The translations under genes were made by a program, and so were the position numbers. Positions 29,136-38,073 of a stretch of DNA of 64,000 nt are shown piece after piece. Every line of letters begins with the position of its first letter. Within the stretch, counting starts at the first letter, position 1. The stretch covers positions 62,001 to 126,000 of the forward strand of contig CALUUJ010000003.1 in the NCBI GenBank assembly GCA_944323935.1, read 5' to 3'. The DNA is from Candidatus Gastranaerophilales bacterium (GTDB taxonomy: Bacteria; Cyanobacteriota; Vampirovibrionia; Gastranaerophilales; Gastranaerophilaceae). Under the pieces are notes generated by a model. That model was not told the origin of the DNA, searched no databases, and saw only the letters and a program-made list of their open reading frames with translations.

Positions 29136-30144
29136 AATTCTTGAAAAAGCAAAAGAAGATAATTCACTTTCAAAAGAAGAAATTATAGAACTTTTAGACT
29201 CTAAAGACAACTCAATATATAATGCTGCAGATGAAATAAGAAAAAAAACAAAAGGTGACAATATTCATTTGCGTGCATTGATTGAGTTTACAAATTTCTG
29301 TCATTGCAATTGCTTCTACTGCGGTTTAAGGTATGACAACCATAAAATAAAAAGATACAGATTAAAAGAAGATGATATTCTTTTATCAGTTGATAATGCC
29401 ATAAAATCTAATTATAAAACAATCGTTCTTCAAGGCGGCGAAGATATGTTTTGGTCTAAAGAAAAAATTTGCAATTTAATAAAGAAAATAAAAGAATATG
29501 ATGTTGCATTAACTTTAAGTATAGGTGAGCGTCCTAAAGATGAATATAAAGCATTTAAAGATGCAGGTGCAGACAGATTTTTACTTAGAATTGAAACTAC
29601 AGATAAAACTTTGTATAGAAAACTGCATCCTAATATGAGCTTTGAAAACAGATTAAGATGTCTAAAAGACTTAAAAAAATTGGGTTTTGAAACAGGGACG
29701 GGATGCCTTGTAGGGCTACCAAACCAAACAATTGATTCTCTGGCAGATGATATATTATTTTTTAAAGAACTAAATGCCGATATGGTTGGAATTGGTCCAT
29801 TTATACCTCACCCCAACACACCGCTTGCGAATGAAAAAAAAGATAATTTTGATTTGTCTTTAAGGGTTATGGCTATAACAAGATTATTACTACCGGATAT
29901 AAATATTCCCGCAACTACAGCAATGGAAACACTCAGAGAAAATGGACAAATTATAGCACTACAATCAGGCGCAAACGTAATAATGCCTAACTTTACAAGT
30001 CCTGAACACAAAAATAAATATGAAATATATCCCAATAAAGTATATTCAAATAATTGTATAAATAATATTTCAGAAAAAATAAAAAAAATAGGAAGAAACA
30101 TTTCCAATTCTAAAGGATATAGAACTGATCCCACAAAGCTATAA
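29122..30144 (+). CDS. hydE: [FeFe]-hydrogenase maturase HydE (radical SAM)
   Basis: Radical SAM enzyme of H-cluster assembly; with HydG and HydF it builds the di-iron site of [FeFe] hydrogenase. 340 residues. The cluster motif is CHCNCFYC (C60, C64, C67), then GLRYDNHKIKRYRL and VLQGGED, which mark the BioB/HydE group; the MiaB-like lineage is excluded. GTG at 29122 is the likely start, overlapping the preceding gene by 14 bp. HydF and the hydrogenase are not in this window; HydG is 12.6 kb away. Confidence 0.88.
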   Translation: MLFYKILEKAKEDNSLSKEEIIELLDSKDNSIYNAADEIRKKTKGDNIHLRALIEFTNFCHCNCFYCGLRYDNHKIKRYRLKEDDILLSVDNAIKSNYKTIVLQGGEDMFWSKEKICNLIKKIKEYDVALTLSIGERPKDEYKAFKDAGADRFLLRIETTDKTLYRKLHPNMSFENRLRCLKDLKKLGFETGTGCLVGLPNQTIDSLADDILFFKELNADMVGIGPFIPHPNTPLANEKKDNFDLSLRVMAITRLLLPDINIPATTAMETLRENGQIIALQSGANVIMPNFTSPEHKNKYEIYPNKVYSNNCINNISEKIKKIGRNISNSKGYRTDPTKL

Positions 30145-30149
30145 ACATT

Positions 30150-30827
30150 TTTATCCCACTTATATTCTTATATTATTATATAGAAATTGAAGAATTTAAA
30201 AAAGATATTTCAACTCTTGTACAGAAAGTGAATTATAGACTGCTAAATATTTTAGGCGGTGAGCCCCTTTTGCATCCTAATATTGATATATTATGTGATG
30301 TAGCAAGAAAAATCTGTCCGGATAAGATTATAACACTAAATACAAATGGGCTTCTTTTGCCTAAAATGAAAAATGAATTTTGGCAATCTTTGAAAAAGAA
30401 TAATATACTAATAAGATTATCAATTTATCCATATAACATAAAACTAATTCCAGAATTAACAAACTTATTTCGTAAAAATAGTATCAGATTGAATATATGG
30501 GACGGACGAAAATTTTATCTTCGAAAGGCTAAATGTTACCAAGATGATATAGAGAACATCTGGCAAAATTGTGATGCTAAAATATGTCATCAGATATACA
30601 AAGGTAAATTATATACTTGTCCAACTTCTGCGTATGGGTTCTTATATAATAAATATTTTAATAAAGATTTTTATTTTGATGATGGAATAGACATATATAG
30701 CCATACTTCAAATGAAATATATGATTTTTTATTTAAAGCTTCAAAGAATTGTGCAACTTGCTTAAATAAAGGTCGTCTAATAAATTGGCAATTATCAAAG
30801 TTTAAGTCTGATGAATGGGATGTCTAG
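30150..30827 (+). pseudogene. radical SAM gene lacking its 5' end and FeS motif
   Basis: A 199-codon frame opens at GTG (30228) and starts in the middle of a radical SAM domain: LLNILGGEPLLHP is the SAM-binding GGEP strand. In frame upstream, without a start codon, the sequence still reads YYYIEIEEFKKDISTL, which normally follows the CX3CX2C cluster. That cluster is missing: the frame meets a stop at 30126, inside the end of hydE. The C-terminal cysteines (CDAKICHQIYKGKLYTCP, CATC) survive. Most simply, a deletion removed the 5' end and left a remnant directly behind hydE. It cannot bind the SAM cluster as it stands. Confidence 0.72.
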
Positions 30828-30996
30828 TTTTACTGTGGGTTTGGAACCAAAAGGAAATAAATATTTATTCAGAAAAGTGTTCTTTAGAAGAGTCTGCAAA
30901 TAAAACCTCATAAGATATTATTAGAACAAATATTAATTTCAAAACAATAAAAAATTCAAAATATTCGAAAAACTTTATTCATGCAATAATATTTGT

Positions 30997-33825
30997 ATGA
31001 ATGACAAAATAATAATCAGAAAAGCTAATCAGCATAATTTAAAAAATGTAAGTTTAGAGTTGCCAAAAAATGAGCTTATTGTTTTTACGGGCATATCAGG
31101 TTCAGGTAAAAGCTCATTAGCTTTTGATACTATTTTTGCAGAAGGACAAAGAAGATATGTTGAAAGTCTTTCTAATTATGCAAGACAATTTTTAGGACAA
31201 TTAGATAAACCAGATGTTGAAAGTATAGACGGATTATCTCCGGCCATTTCTATAGATCAAAAATCAACAAGCAATAATCCCCGTTCCACTGTAGGAACAG
31301 TTACAGAAATATATGATTATTTAAGGTTATTATTTGCAAGAATAGGAACACCTCATTGTCCCGAATGCGGGAGTGAAATTGCACCTCAATCAATAGATGA
31401 AATTATAGATAAAATTTTTTCTTTACAAGAAGGAACAAAAATACAACTTATTGCTCCTATTGTCCGTGGTAAAAAGGGGGAATTTGCAAATCTTATAGAA
31501 GAACTAAAACAAGAAGGTTTTATAAGAGTCAGAATAGACAGTAAAATATATAATCTTGATGAAGATGAAGTTGAGCTGAACAAAACACAAAAACATACGA
31601 TTGAGGTAGTTGTTGACAGGCTTGTAATAAAAGAAAGTGCAAAATCAAGATTAACAGACAGCGCACAAATTGCTTTAGAGAAATCAAACGGGCTTTTAAT
31701 TGTCGATGTTATCGGAGATAAAGAGATGATTTTCTCCGAAAAACTTGCCTGCCCGAATTGTAATTTAAGCTTTGAAGAACTGGCGCCAAGAATATTCAGT
31801 TTTAACAGTCCATATGGAGCCTGTCCTACTTGTTCAGGACTTGGTGCACATTTTGAAATGGATGAAAATTTGTTAATTCCGGATAAAACAAAATCTTTAG
31901 CACAAGGCGCCATATATCCGTGGGCAAAAACAGGCAACCAGTATTATCAGGATGTTTTATCTTCAGTTGCAGAACATTTCGGAATAGATATGAATATTCC
32001 ATTTAATGACTTACCGGAAGAACATCAAAAAATTATACTATACGGCAGTGGTAGAGAATGCATAAAATTACGTTTTAAAGAATTTGGCGGAACTAGATAT
32101 GTAACACAAAAACGCCCATTTTCAGGTGTAATTCCATACTTTATGAATAAATATAATGAATCAAATTCTGAAGAAGTAAGAGATTACATTCAGGAATATA
32201 TGTCGCAAATTCCGTGTAGTGACTGTAAAGGAGCCAGATTAAAACCATTTTCGCTTGCAGTAACAATAATGGGGAAAAACATATATGATGTATGCTTAAT
32301 GTCAATTAAAGATGCATATAAATTTTTCTCAGATTTATATTTGGAACTAGATGATTACAAGTTGACAATAGCGAAACAAATTTTGGAAGAAATAAGAGCA
32401 CGCCTCAAATTTATGCTTGATGTCGGTCTGAGTTATTTAAATTTAGCAAGAATGGCAGGCACCCTATCAGGCGGAGAAGCACAAAGAATAAGACTAGCCA
32501 CACAAATAGGAAGCGGTCTGTCAGGCGTTTTATATGTACTTGACGAACCTTCAATAGGCTTACATCAATACAATAACGATATGTTAATAAAAACCCTTAT
32601 AAGACTCCGTAATTTAGGCAACACTTTAATTGTAGTTGAACACGACGAAGATACAATAAGAAATGCAGACCATATTGTAGATATTGGTGTTTATGCAGGA
32701 GTAAATGGCGGAAAAATAATAGCACAAGGCACATTAGATGATATTATTGCTTCAAAAAAATCTTTAACAGGTCAATATCTAAGCGGGGAAAGAAAAATTC
32801 CAATTCCTAATAAAAGAAGAGAAGGGAACGGGAAATATCTTGAAGTTATTAATGCGCACAAGAACAATCTAAAAAATATAAACGTAAAAATTCCTCTCGG
32901 AAAAGTTGTAGCATTAACAGGCGTTTCCGGCAGCGGAAAATCTACATTGATGAATGATTTAATATATCAATATGCAATACATAAACTAAATAAAAATAAA
33001 CCCAAACCACAAGGAATAGATAAAATTGAAGGTTTTGAAAATATAGATAAAGTTATTTGTATTGACCAATCACCAATAGGAAGAACACCTCGTTCAAATC
33101 CAGCTACATATACAGACGTATTTACATATATAAGAGAATTATATGCTCAAACAACCGAAGCAAAAATGAGAGGTTATAAAGCAGGAAGATTCAGTTTTAA
33201 TGTAAAAGGCGGACGTTGCGAAGCTTGTAAAGGAGACGGCCTTACAAAGATTGAAATGAATTTTCTCTCTGATGTATATATAAAATGTAATGTTTGCAAA
33301 GGACAAAGATACAACAGAGAAACACTTGAAGTAAAATACAAAGGTAAAAATATATCAGAAGTCTTAGAAATGAGTATATCTGAAGCATTGGAATTTTTTG
33401 AAAATATTCCCAAAATAAAAACAAGACTCCAAACATTGAATGATGTCGGGTTAGGATATATGAAGCTTGGACAAAGTGCTACAACGCTTTCAGGCGGTGA
33501 AGCTCAAAGAATAAAATTAGCCAGCGAATTAAACAAACGCTCCACAGGTAAAACGCTATACTTGCTTGATGAACCAACCGTTGGACTTCATTGGTATGAT
33601 TTAGATAAGCTTATTAAAATAATAAATAAACTTGCAGATGCAGGAAATACAATACTAATAATAGAACATAATCTTGATTTAATAAAAACAGTTGATCATA
33701 TAATAGATTTAGGACCACAAGGCGGAGATGAAGGCGGAATGATTATAGCTGAAGGAACGCCGGAAGAAATTGCAAAATGCAAAGACTCATATACAGGAAT
33801 ATATTTAAAAAATATGCTCAAATGA
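30997..33825 (+). CDS. uvrA: excinuclease ABC subunit A
   Basis: Damage-recognition ATPase of nucleotide excision repair. 942 residues with two ABC modules: Walker [10 protein letters not shown] near 35 and GVSGSGKST near 645, signatures [10 protein letters not shown] twice, and Walker B YVLDEPS and YLLDEPT. Zinc-binding CPEC/CPNC and CEAC...CNVC motifs are present, and the [13 protein letters not shown] motif is intact. Weak ribosome site. It is separated from the convergent gene at 33873 by a perfect palindrome. No uvrB lies nearby. Confidence 0.98.
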   Translation: MNDKIIIRKANQHNLKNVSLELPKNELIVFTGISGSGKSSLAFDTIFAEGQRRYVESLSNYARQFLGQLDKPDVESIDGLSPAISIDQKSTSNNPRSTVGTVTEIYDYLRLLFARIGTPHCPECGSEIAPQSIDEIIDKIFSLQEGTKIQLIAPIVRGKKGEFANLIEELKQEGFIRVRIDSKIYNLDEDEVELNKTQKHTIEVVVDRLVIKESAKSRLTDSAQIALEKSNGLLIVDVIGDKEMIFSEKLACPNCNLSFEELAPRIFSFNSPYGACPTCSGLGAHFEMDENLLIPDKTKSLAQGAIYPWAKTGNQYYQDVLSSVAEHFGIDMNIPFNDLPEEHQKIILYGSGRECIKLRFKEFGGTRYVTQKRPFSGVIPYFMNKYNESNSEEVRDYIQEYMSQIPCSDCKGARLKPFSLAVTIMGKNIYDVCLMSIKDAYKFFSDLYLELDDYKLTIAKQILEEIRARLKFMLDVGLSYLNLARMAGTLSGGEAQRIRLATQIGSGLSGVLYVLDEPSIGLHQYNNDMLIKTLIRLRNLGNTLIVVEHDEDTIRNADHIVDIGVYAGVNGGKIIAQGTLDDIIASKKSLTGQYLSGERKIPIPNKRREGNGKYLEVINAHKNNLKNINVKIPLGKVVALTGVSGSGKSTLMNDLIYQYAIHKLNKNKPKPQGIDKIEGFENIDKVICIDQSPIGRTPRSNPATYTDVFTYIRELYAQTTEAKMRGYKAGRFSFNVKGGRCEACKGDGLTKIEMNFLSDVYIKCNVCKGQRYNRETLEVKYKGKNISEVLEMSISEALEFFENIPKIKTRLQTLNDVGLGYMKLGQSATTLSGGEAQRIKLASELNKRSTGKTLYLLDEPTVGLHWYDLDKLIKIINKLADAGNTILIIEHNLDLIKTVDHIIDLGPQGGDEGGMIIAEGTPEEIAKCKDSYTGIYLKNMLK

Positions 33826-33826
33826 A

Positions 33827-33856
33827 GAAAGACAGGTTATATATAACCTGTCTTTC
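33827..33856. terminator. perfect 30-bp palindrome, bidirectional terminator between convergent genes
   Basis: GAAAGACAGGTTATA and its exact complement form a 15-bp stem with almost no loop, starting 1 bp after the uvrA stop and ending 16 bp before the stop of the opposite gene. There is only a short T-rich tail (TCTTTCC), so termination strength is uncertain, but position and symmetry suit both genes. Confidence 0.65.
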
Positions 33857-33872
33857 CTATATAGTAATTATA

Positions 33873-34265
33873 CTATTTAGATTTTTTTAATATTTCTTCG
33901 ATTTCTTCAACGGAAAAAGTCTTAACAGATCCTTTATCTATTTCTTTTTGAACAGCATCAGCAAGTATAGTTTTAATTTCCAATTCTTTTTCTTTCTTCT
34001 TGTCTATAGCTTTACCAATCAAACCACCTGTTATTCTTCCAACAAGAGCTAAACCACCAACAACTGCAGCACAAACACCCACTGCAATAGCTTTAGCTTT
34101 CTTTACACTGACTGAATCAGCAGATTTTAAAGCATTTATTCCTGATTGAAAAATATCTTTTCCATTTTTAGCAACATACGCACCACCAACGCCAAAACCG
34201 GCGACAGTTCCTATTTTTTTACCTTTTTGAGTTGATGTTGTTGAATTAACTACAGATACATTCAT
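33873..34265 (-). CDS. hypothetical Gly-rich membrane-associated protein
   Basis: 130 residues, family not recognised. Two hydrophobic Gly-rich stretches (GTVAGFGVGGAYVA and AIAVGVCAAVVGGLALVG, with GxxxG spacing) flank a short polar linker; the C-terminus is charged and helical (KTFSVEEIEEILKKSK). The glycine zippers suggest helix packing in a membrane, as in some holin-like or lysosomal-gene-like proteins, but no function can be assigned. The N-terminus MNVSVV resembles MKISAI (28680) and MKLSGI (36543). It appears to be a single gene. Confidence 0.65.
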   Translation of the reverse strand: MNVSVVNSTTSTQKGKKIGTVAGFGVGGAYVAKNGKDIFQSGINALKSADSVSVKKAKAIAVGVCAAVVGGLALVGRITGGLIGKAIDKKKEKELEIKTILADAVQKEIDKGSVKTFSVEEIEEILKKSK

Positions 34266-34356
34266 ATTTTTTTCCTTACACTGCTTTCATATTTCCTTGA
34301 AAACTTATCAACTTTCAAAATTGACATAAGGAAACGTTATATTAACTTTTATTAAC

Positions 34357-34389
34357 AAAAAAAAGAGGAAGTTAAAAACTTCCTCTTTT
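34357..34389 (-). terminator. intrinsic terminator of rpsA
   Basis: A 13-bp perfect stem (AAAAGAGGAAGTT with its complement) and a 3-base loop lie 15 bp past the rpsA stop on the minus strand, followed by a run of eight or more T residues on that strand. Textbook rho-independent terminator for ispH-rpsA. Confidence 0.85.
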
Positions 34390-34403
34390 AAAATTTTGCA
34401 AGA

Positions 34404-35483
34404 TTACTTTTGAATATCTTTTACACTCAAAGCAATTCTGTGTTCTTGAGGTGTGAATTTTTTAATTAATACTTCAACTTCATCACCAACATTATACAAG
34501 TTAAAAGGATTTGCATTAGCAGGTTCCATTTCTGCAGAAGGCAACAATGCTTCTACACCAGGATAAATATTAATAAAAGCACCAAAAGAAGTTACTTTAT
34601 TAACAGTTCCTTTTATTACTTGACCTTCTTGGAATTCATTTTCAATAGATTCCCAAGGATTATCCCCCATTCTCTTTAAGCTTAAGCTTATACGTTTCAT
34701 ATCCATATCTATTTTTAAGATTTTAACTTCCAGTTCTTGACCTAAAGAAATAACGTCTGATGGATGTTTAATTCTTTGCCAAGAAATTTCAGAGATTGGT
34801 AATAAACCATCAACACCGTTTATATCAATAAAACCACCGAAATCAGCAATTCTAACAACTTCACCTTTTACAACAGAACCGACTTCTAATTGAGAAATTA
34901 TTTCATCAACAACTTGTTCTCTTTGTTCTGCAACTGCTTGTCTTTGAGATAAAATCAATTTATTTTTCTTTGCATCTGCTTCTAAAACTTTAACTTCAAT
35001 ATCTTGACCGATTAAACCATCAAAAGGAGCACCTGTTCTTAACTGAGAAGCAGGAACAAAACCTCTTAAATCAGATACTTCAACTATTACACCACCCCTA
35101 ACAATAAGAACAACTTTTGCAAGAATAGTTTCATTATTGTATTTAGCATTTTGAAGTTCCTGCCAAGCTTTTGCACAAGATAATTTCTTCAATGAAAGAA
35201 TTATTCTATCATTTTCATCATCGCCTTCTTCTTTTAAAATATAGAATTCTTTTACATCATTAATAGCTAAATATTCAGAATAGTTTCTATCGTCAACCTG
35301 ATTATTTGTAACTTCTCTATTTGGTAAAAAAGCTTCCGTTTTGGCACCAATATCTACTAAAAAGCCATCATTTTCTTGTTTAATTACTATACCTTTTACT
35401 ACATCAGCTACTGAAAATTTATAATTGTAGCTTTCCTCTAATAATCTGACGAATTCGTCTTTTTGATCAATTGTGTTTGTCAT
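34404..35483 (-). CDS. rpsA: ribosomal protein S1 (four S1 domains)
   Basis: Binds mRNA on the 30S subunit and helps initiation. 359 residues comprising four S1 RNA-binding repeats: GIVIKQENDGFLVDIGAKTEAFLP (about 30-55), AKVVLIVRGGVIVEVSDLRGFVPAS, KGEVVRIADFGGFIDINGVDGLLP and KGTVNKVTSFGAFINIYPGVEALLP. Short S1 versions with about four domains are normal outside Proteobacteria. ispH lies 16 bp upstream. ispH and S1 are fused or adjacent in Clostridia, so this pairing is a known association. Confidence 0.88.
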   Translation of the reverse strand: MTNTIDQKDEFVRLLEESYNYKFSVADVVKGIVIKQENDGFLVDIGAKTEAFLPNREVTNNQVDDRNYSEYLAINDVKEFYILKEEGDDENDRIILSLKKLSCAKAWQELQNAKYNNETILAKVVLIVRGGVIVEVSDLRGFVPASQLRTGAPFDGLIGQDIEVKVLEADAKKNKLILSQRQAVAEQREQVVDEIISQLEVGSVVKGEVVRIADFGGFIDINGVDGLLPISEISWQRIKHPSDVISLGQELEVKILKIDMDMKRISLSLKRMGDNPWESIENEFQEGQVIKGTVNKVTSFGAFINIYPGVEALLPSAEMEPANANPFNLYNVGDEVEVLIKKFTPQEHRIALSVKDIQK

Positions 35484-35499
35484 TTTCTTTTATCCTTTC

Positions 35500-36366
35500 C
35501 TATATTTCATTTAATTTATTAATTACGCTTTTTATTATATTTTCTGGAGTAGAAGCACCTGCTGTTACTCCTATATTTTCTGATTTTTCTATTATTGACT
35601 TATAATTATCCAAATCTTCTTGCGTTTCTATATGAATAGTGTTTGTAATTTCGTTTAAAATTTCTGCTAAATGAGTTGTATTTGCACTATTTTTCCCTCC
35701 AACAACAATCATTAAATCTGAGATTTTGGCAAGTTCTCTTGCTTCTTGCTGACGTTTTGCTGTTGATTGACATATAGTATTAAATACTTTAAGTTCACTT
35801 GCAATTGGTATCAAATAATTTACAACCGATTGCAAAAATTCAAGTTTCTGTGTTGTCTGAATTACAACACCTATTTTTTTTATTGATTTAATCTTTGCAG
35901 ATAACTCTTCCAAAGACGCCATATCAGGTATAACAAAAACATTTTCAGAAAACATATCTGCATTTGCTTTAATTGCAACAACTTCAGGATGTTCAGGCTT
36001 TCCCAATATCAAAACAAGAAAACCTTCTTGCGCCAACTGGATAGCTTTTTGCTGAACTTTTTTTACATCTAAACAAGTCAAATCAACAACTTCAAAACCT
36101 TTTTCTTCTACTTCTTTGATTTTTTGAGGTGCCATTCCATGACTCCTTACAATACATATTCCGCTCTCATTTTCCGGCAATTCATCTACAGTCATTATGC
36201 CTAATTCTTCAAGTTCTTTTATAACATGCGAATTATGTATGAGTTCACCAAGTACCCACACTTTCTTAGATGCATTTTCTATCTTGACTTTTTTAGTTGT
36301 TTCGACCGCTCTTTTTACTCCGTAACAAAAACCTGCACATTGAGCTAATCTTATATTTTTTTTCAG
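35500..36366 (-). CDS. ispH: 4-hydroxy-3-methylbut-2-enyl diphosphate reductase, probable CTG start
   Basis: Last step of the MEP isoprenoid pathway, an iron-sulfur enzyme. The three cluster Cys are in CAGFCYGV (first), DLTCLD and NTICQST. HNSH, GKPEHPEV and the TTQ motif supply substrate contacts. The longest ATG/GTG/TTG-type frame starts at 36261 and would drop the first cluster Cys. The frame stays open and homologous to CTG at 36366, giving about 288 residues, the family length; an in-frame TAG lies just beyond. No ATG, GTG or TTG exists between that TAG and the first Cys. GGAAG lies about 9 bp before the CTG. Confidence 0.85.
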   Translation of the reverse strand: MKKNIRLAQCAGFCYGVKRAVETTKKVKIENASKKVWVLGELIHNSHVIKELEELGIMTVDELPENESGICIVRSHGMAPQKIKEVEEKGFEVVDLTCLDVKKVQQKAIQLAQEGFLVLILGKPEHPEVVAIKANADMFSENVFVIPDMASLEELSAKIKSIKKIGVVIQTTQKLEFLQSVVNYLIPIASELKVFNTICQSTAKRQQEARELAKISDLMIVVGGKNSANTTHLAEILNEITNTIHIETQEDLDNYKSIIEKSENIGVTAGASTPENIIKSVINKLNEI

Positions 36367-36542
36367 TGTTCTAAACTTCCATTCATTGAACTAGTGAGAA
36401 ATATCTTTCCACAGTAACTTTCTTATAACACAAAAAAAACACACATTCAAGCACTCTTTGTTGTTAAGAATTTTAAATTTTTTTATACAAATAGCAATTT
36501 TAGACATCATTTTGTTTTAAAAAGATAAAATTAAGGAATGGT

Positions 36543-38072
36543 ATGAAATTATCAGGAATTCAACATCAGACAGAAAATAAAGTGTTGCACTCAACCACTG
36601 CATCTACGACAGCGTCAACCACAGCATCTACAACTGCCTCCACAACTGCTTCAAAGGTGATATCTTCTGTTGTTGATAAATCTTTTATCAAAATCCCATA
36701 TACAAGTAAAACTTCATATACGCCTATTCAAGAACCAAAGACATTAAATATAAGTTTTAATAAGGAAAAACCACTTAAGATAAAAAGAGAAGACTTAAAT
36801 AAAGAAATAACGGAACTATATAATAAAAGCTGTTCCGAATTAGAAATACAAGAAGATTTAAAACCAGTTTTAAAAATAGTATATGAAAATGAAATTTACA
36901 CTATTTTCCCGGATGGCACTGAAGAAATAACAAAAAGTAAAACTCCTATTATTCATAATGAAGGAGATATGGGTTCATATGACTCTGATGAACACGTTAT
37001 CACTATTTATGCCAACAGCTATATTAATAGAACATGTAATAATCTAAGTACATTAATACGACATGAACTATATCACGCAAAAGAAGCAATAAAAAGAAAT
37101 AGTATTCCTCAAGAAGACAGAAATGAAATTGTAAAAGAAGCTTTACTTGAAAATATACAAGTAGGAGAAGCTCCAACAATATTAATGTCAGAATACGATG
37201 GCACTTATAAAACAATGATATCCCCTATTTTTGATGAAAAAACAGCAAAAGATTTCTCTGCATTTGCAGAACAAAATTTATTTTCTGATGATCCGAAAAC
37301 TCTTGAAAAATTAAAAGAATACTATGAGTTAAAATACGAAAATCCAAAAAAGAAAAATAAAAAGAAACTTCGTAAACTTGAAACAGAGCTTGCTGATATC
37401 TTAACCCAACTACAAAATATTAAAAATAACAATAGACAATATAAGTCTCAAAATCATTCTTTCTTTCACTTTATAAGAAATGAAAAAGAAAAAGATAAAG
37501 AACTTTTAGCTTATTCAATATCAATTGCATCTAAATATCAATTATTCAGAAAAAAAGAAATTAATAAAGAACTTCCTACTGTTTATGATTACGACAAGAA
37601 AGAAATTAAAAGTTCTATAAAGGCAAATATAGATTCTGTCGAAGGTAATATTGTACTGGAAATGCATAGAAAAAATAAAAGAAAGGAATCAGAAAACAAA
37701 GAAAAAGCTCTAAATCTTCCATCCGATGAATATTATCAATATTTATACAGCAAGGAAGAATTTGAAGCAAGAAAATGTGCTTCCAACATGAGAATTGCTA
37801 ACCTTTCACATAATATGCAGAAATGTAATTTCATAAAAAAACAAAAACTAAAATCTCAAATAAAAGAAATAAGGAGAAAAGAAATTCTTGATGAATATAA
37901 CTACCAATTATATCATCTTACACAAGAATCAAGAAAAAATCCTAACGACATAAGAATAAAAATAAGAATAGAAATATTACGCTTTAAAGCAAGGAATATA
38001 AATAATCCGTTCTTTTCACTTTTCAATACGTATATTCCAAATTCCACAAGCATAACGAAAAAAGAAAAATAA
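36543..38072 (+). CDS. putative zinc metallopeptidase (HExxH) with N-terminal TTAS repeats
   Basis: 509 residues, family not recognised. Residues 18-37 are five copies of TTAS, giving a flexible Ser/Thr stalk. A folded region follows, then HELYH (174-178) inside LIRHELYHAKEA, the HExxH metal motif of zincins; E199 or E203 could be the third ligand. The preceding strand HVITIYANSY fits a zincin edge strand. The C-terminal half (about 260-509) is very Lys-rich and helical. No signal peptide is seen. AAGGAAT lies about 5 bp before the ATG. It may be an effector or a housekeeping peptidase; there are no immunity-like neighbours. Confidence 0.65.
   Translation: MKLSGIQHQTENKVLHSTTASTTASTTASTTASTTASKVISSVVDKSFIKIPYTSKTSYTPIQEPKTLNISFNKEKPLKIKREDLNKEITELYNKSCSELEIQEDLKPVLKIVYENEIYTIFPDGTEEITKSKTPIIHNEGDMGSYDSDEHVITIYANSYINRTCNNLSTLIRHELYHAKEAIKRNSIPQEDRNEIVKEALLENIQVGEAPTILMSEYDGTYKTMISPIFDEKTAKDFSAFAEQNLFSDDPKTLEKLKEYYELKYENPKKKNKKKLRKLETELADILTQLQNIKNNNRQYKSQNHSFFHFIRNEKEKDKELLAYSISIASKYQLFRKKEINKELPTVYDYDKKEIKSSIKANIDSVEGNIVLEMHRKNKRKESENKEKALNLPSDEYYQYLYSKEEFEARKCASNMRIANLSHNMQKCNFIKKQKLKSQIKEIRRKEILDEYNYQLYHLTQESRKNPNDIRIKIRIEILRFKARNINNPFFSLFNTYIPNSTSITKKEK
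36594..36653 (+). repeat. five tandem 12-bp units encoding TTAS
   Basis: Five in-frame 12-bp units encode Thr-Thr-Ala-Ser each time, but the third codon positions differ between units (ACC/ACT/ACG/ACA, GCA/GCG/GCC/GCT, TCT/TCA/TCC). The protein repeat is exact while the DNA repeat has decayed, which suggests the amino-acid sequence is kept by selection rather than by very recent slippage. Confidence 0.9.
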
Positions 38073-38073
38073 T

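Noticed and set aside
36594-36653. CRISPR or non-coding tandem repeat
   Set aside because: Units are 12 bp, contiguous, in frame and differ only at synonymous positions; no spacers exist.
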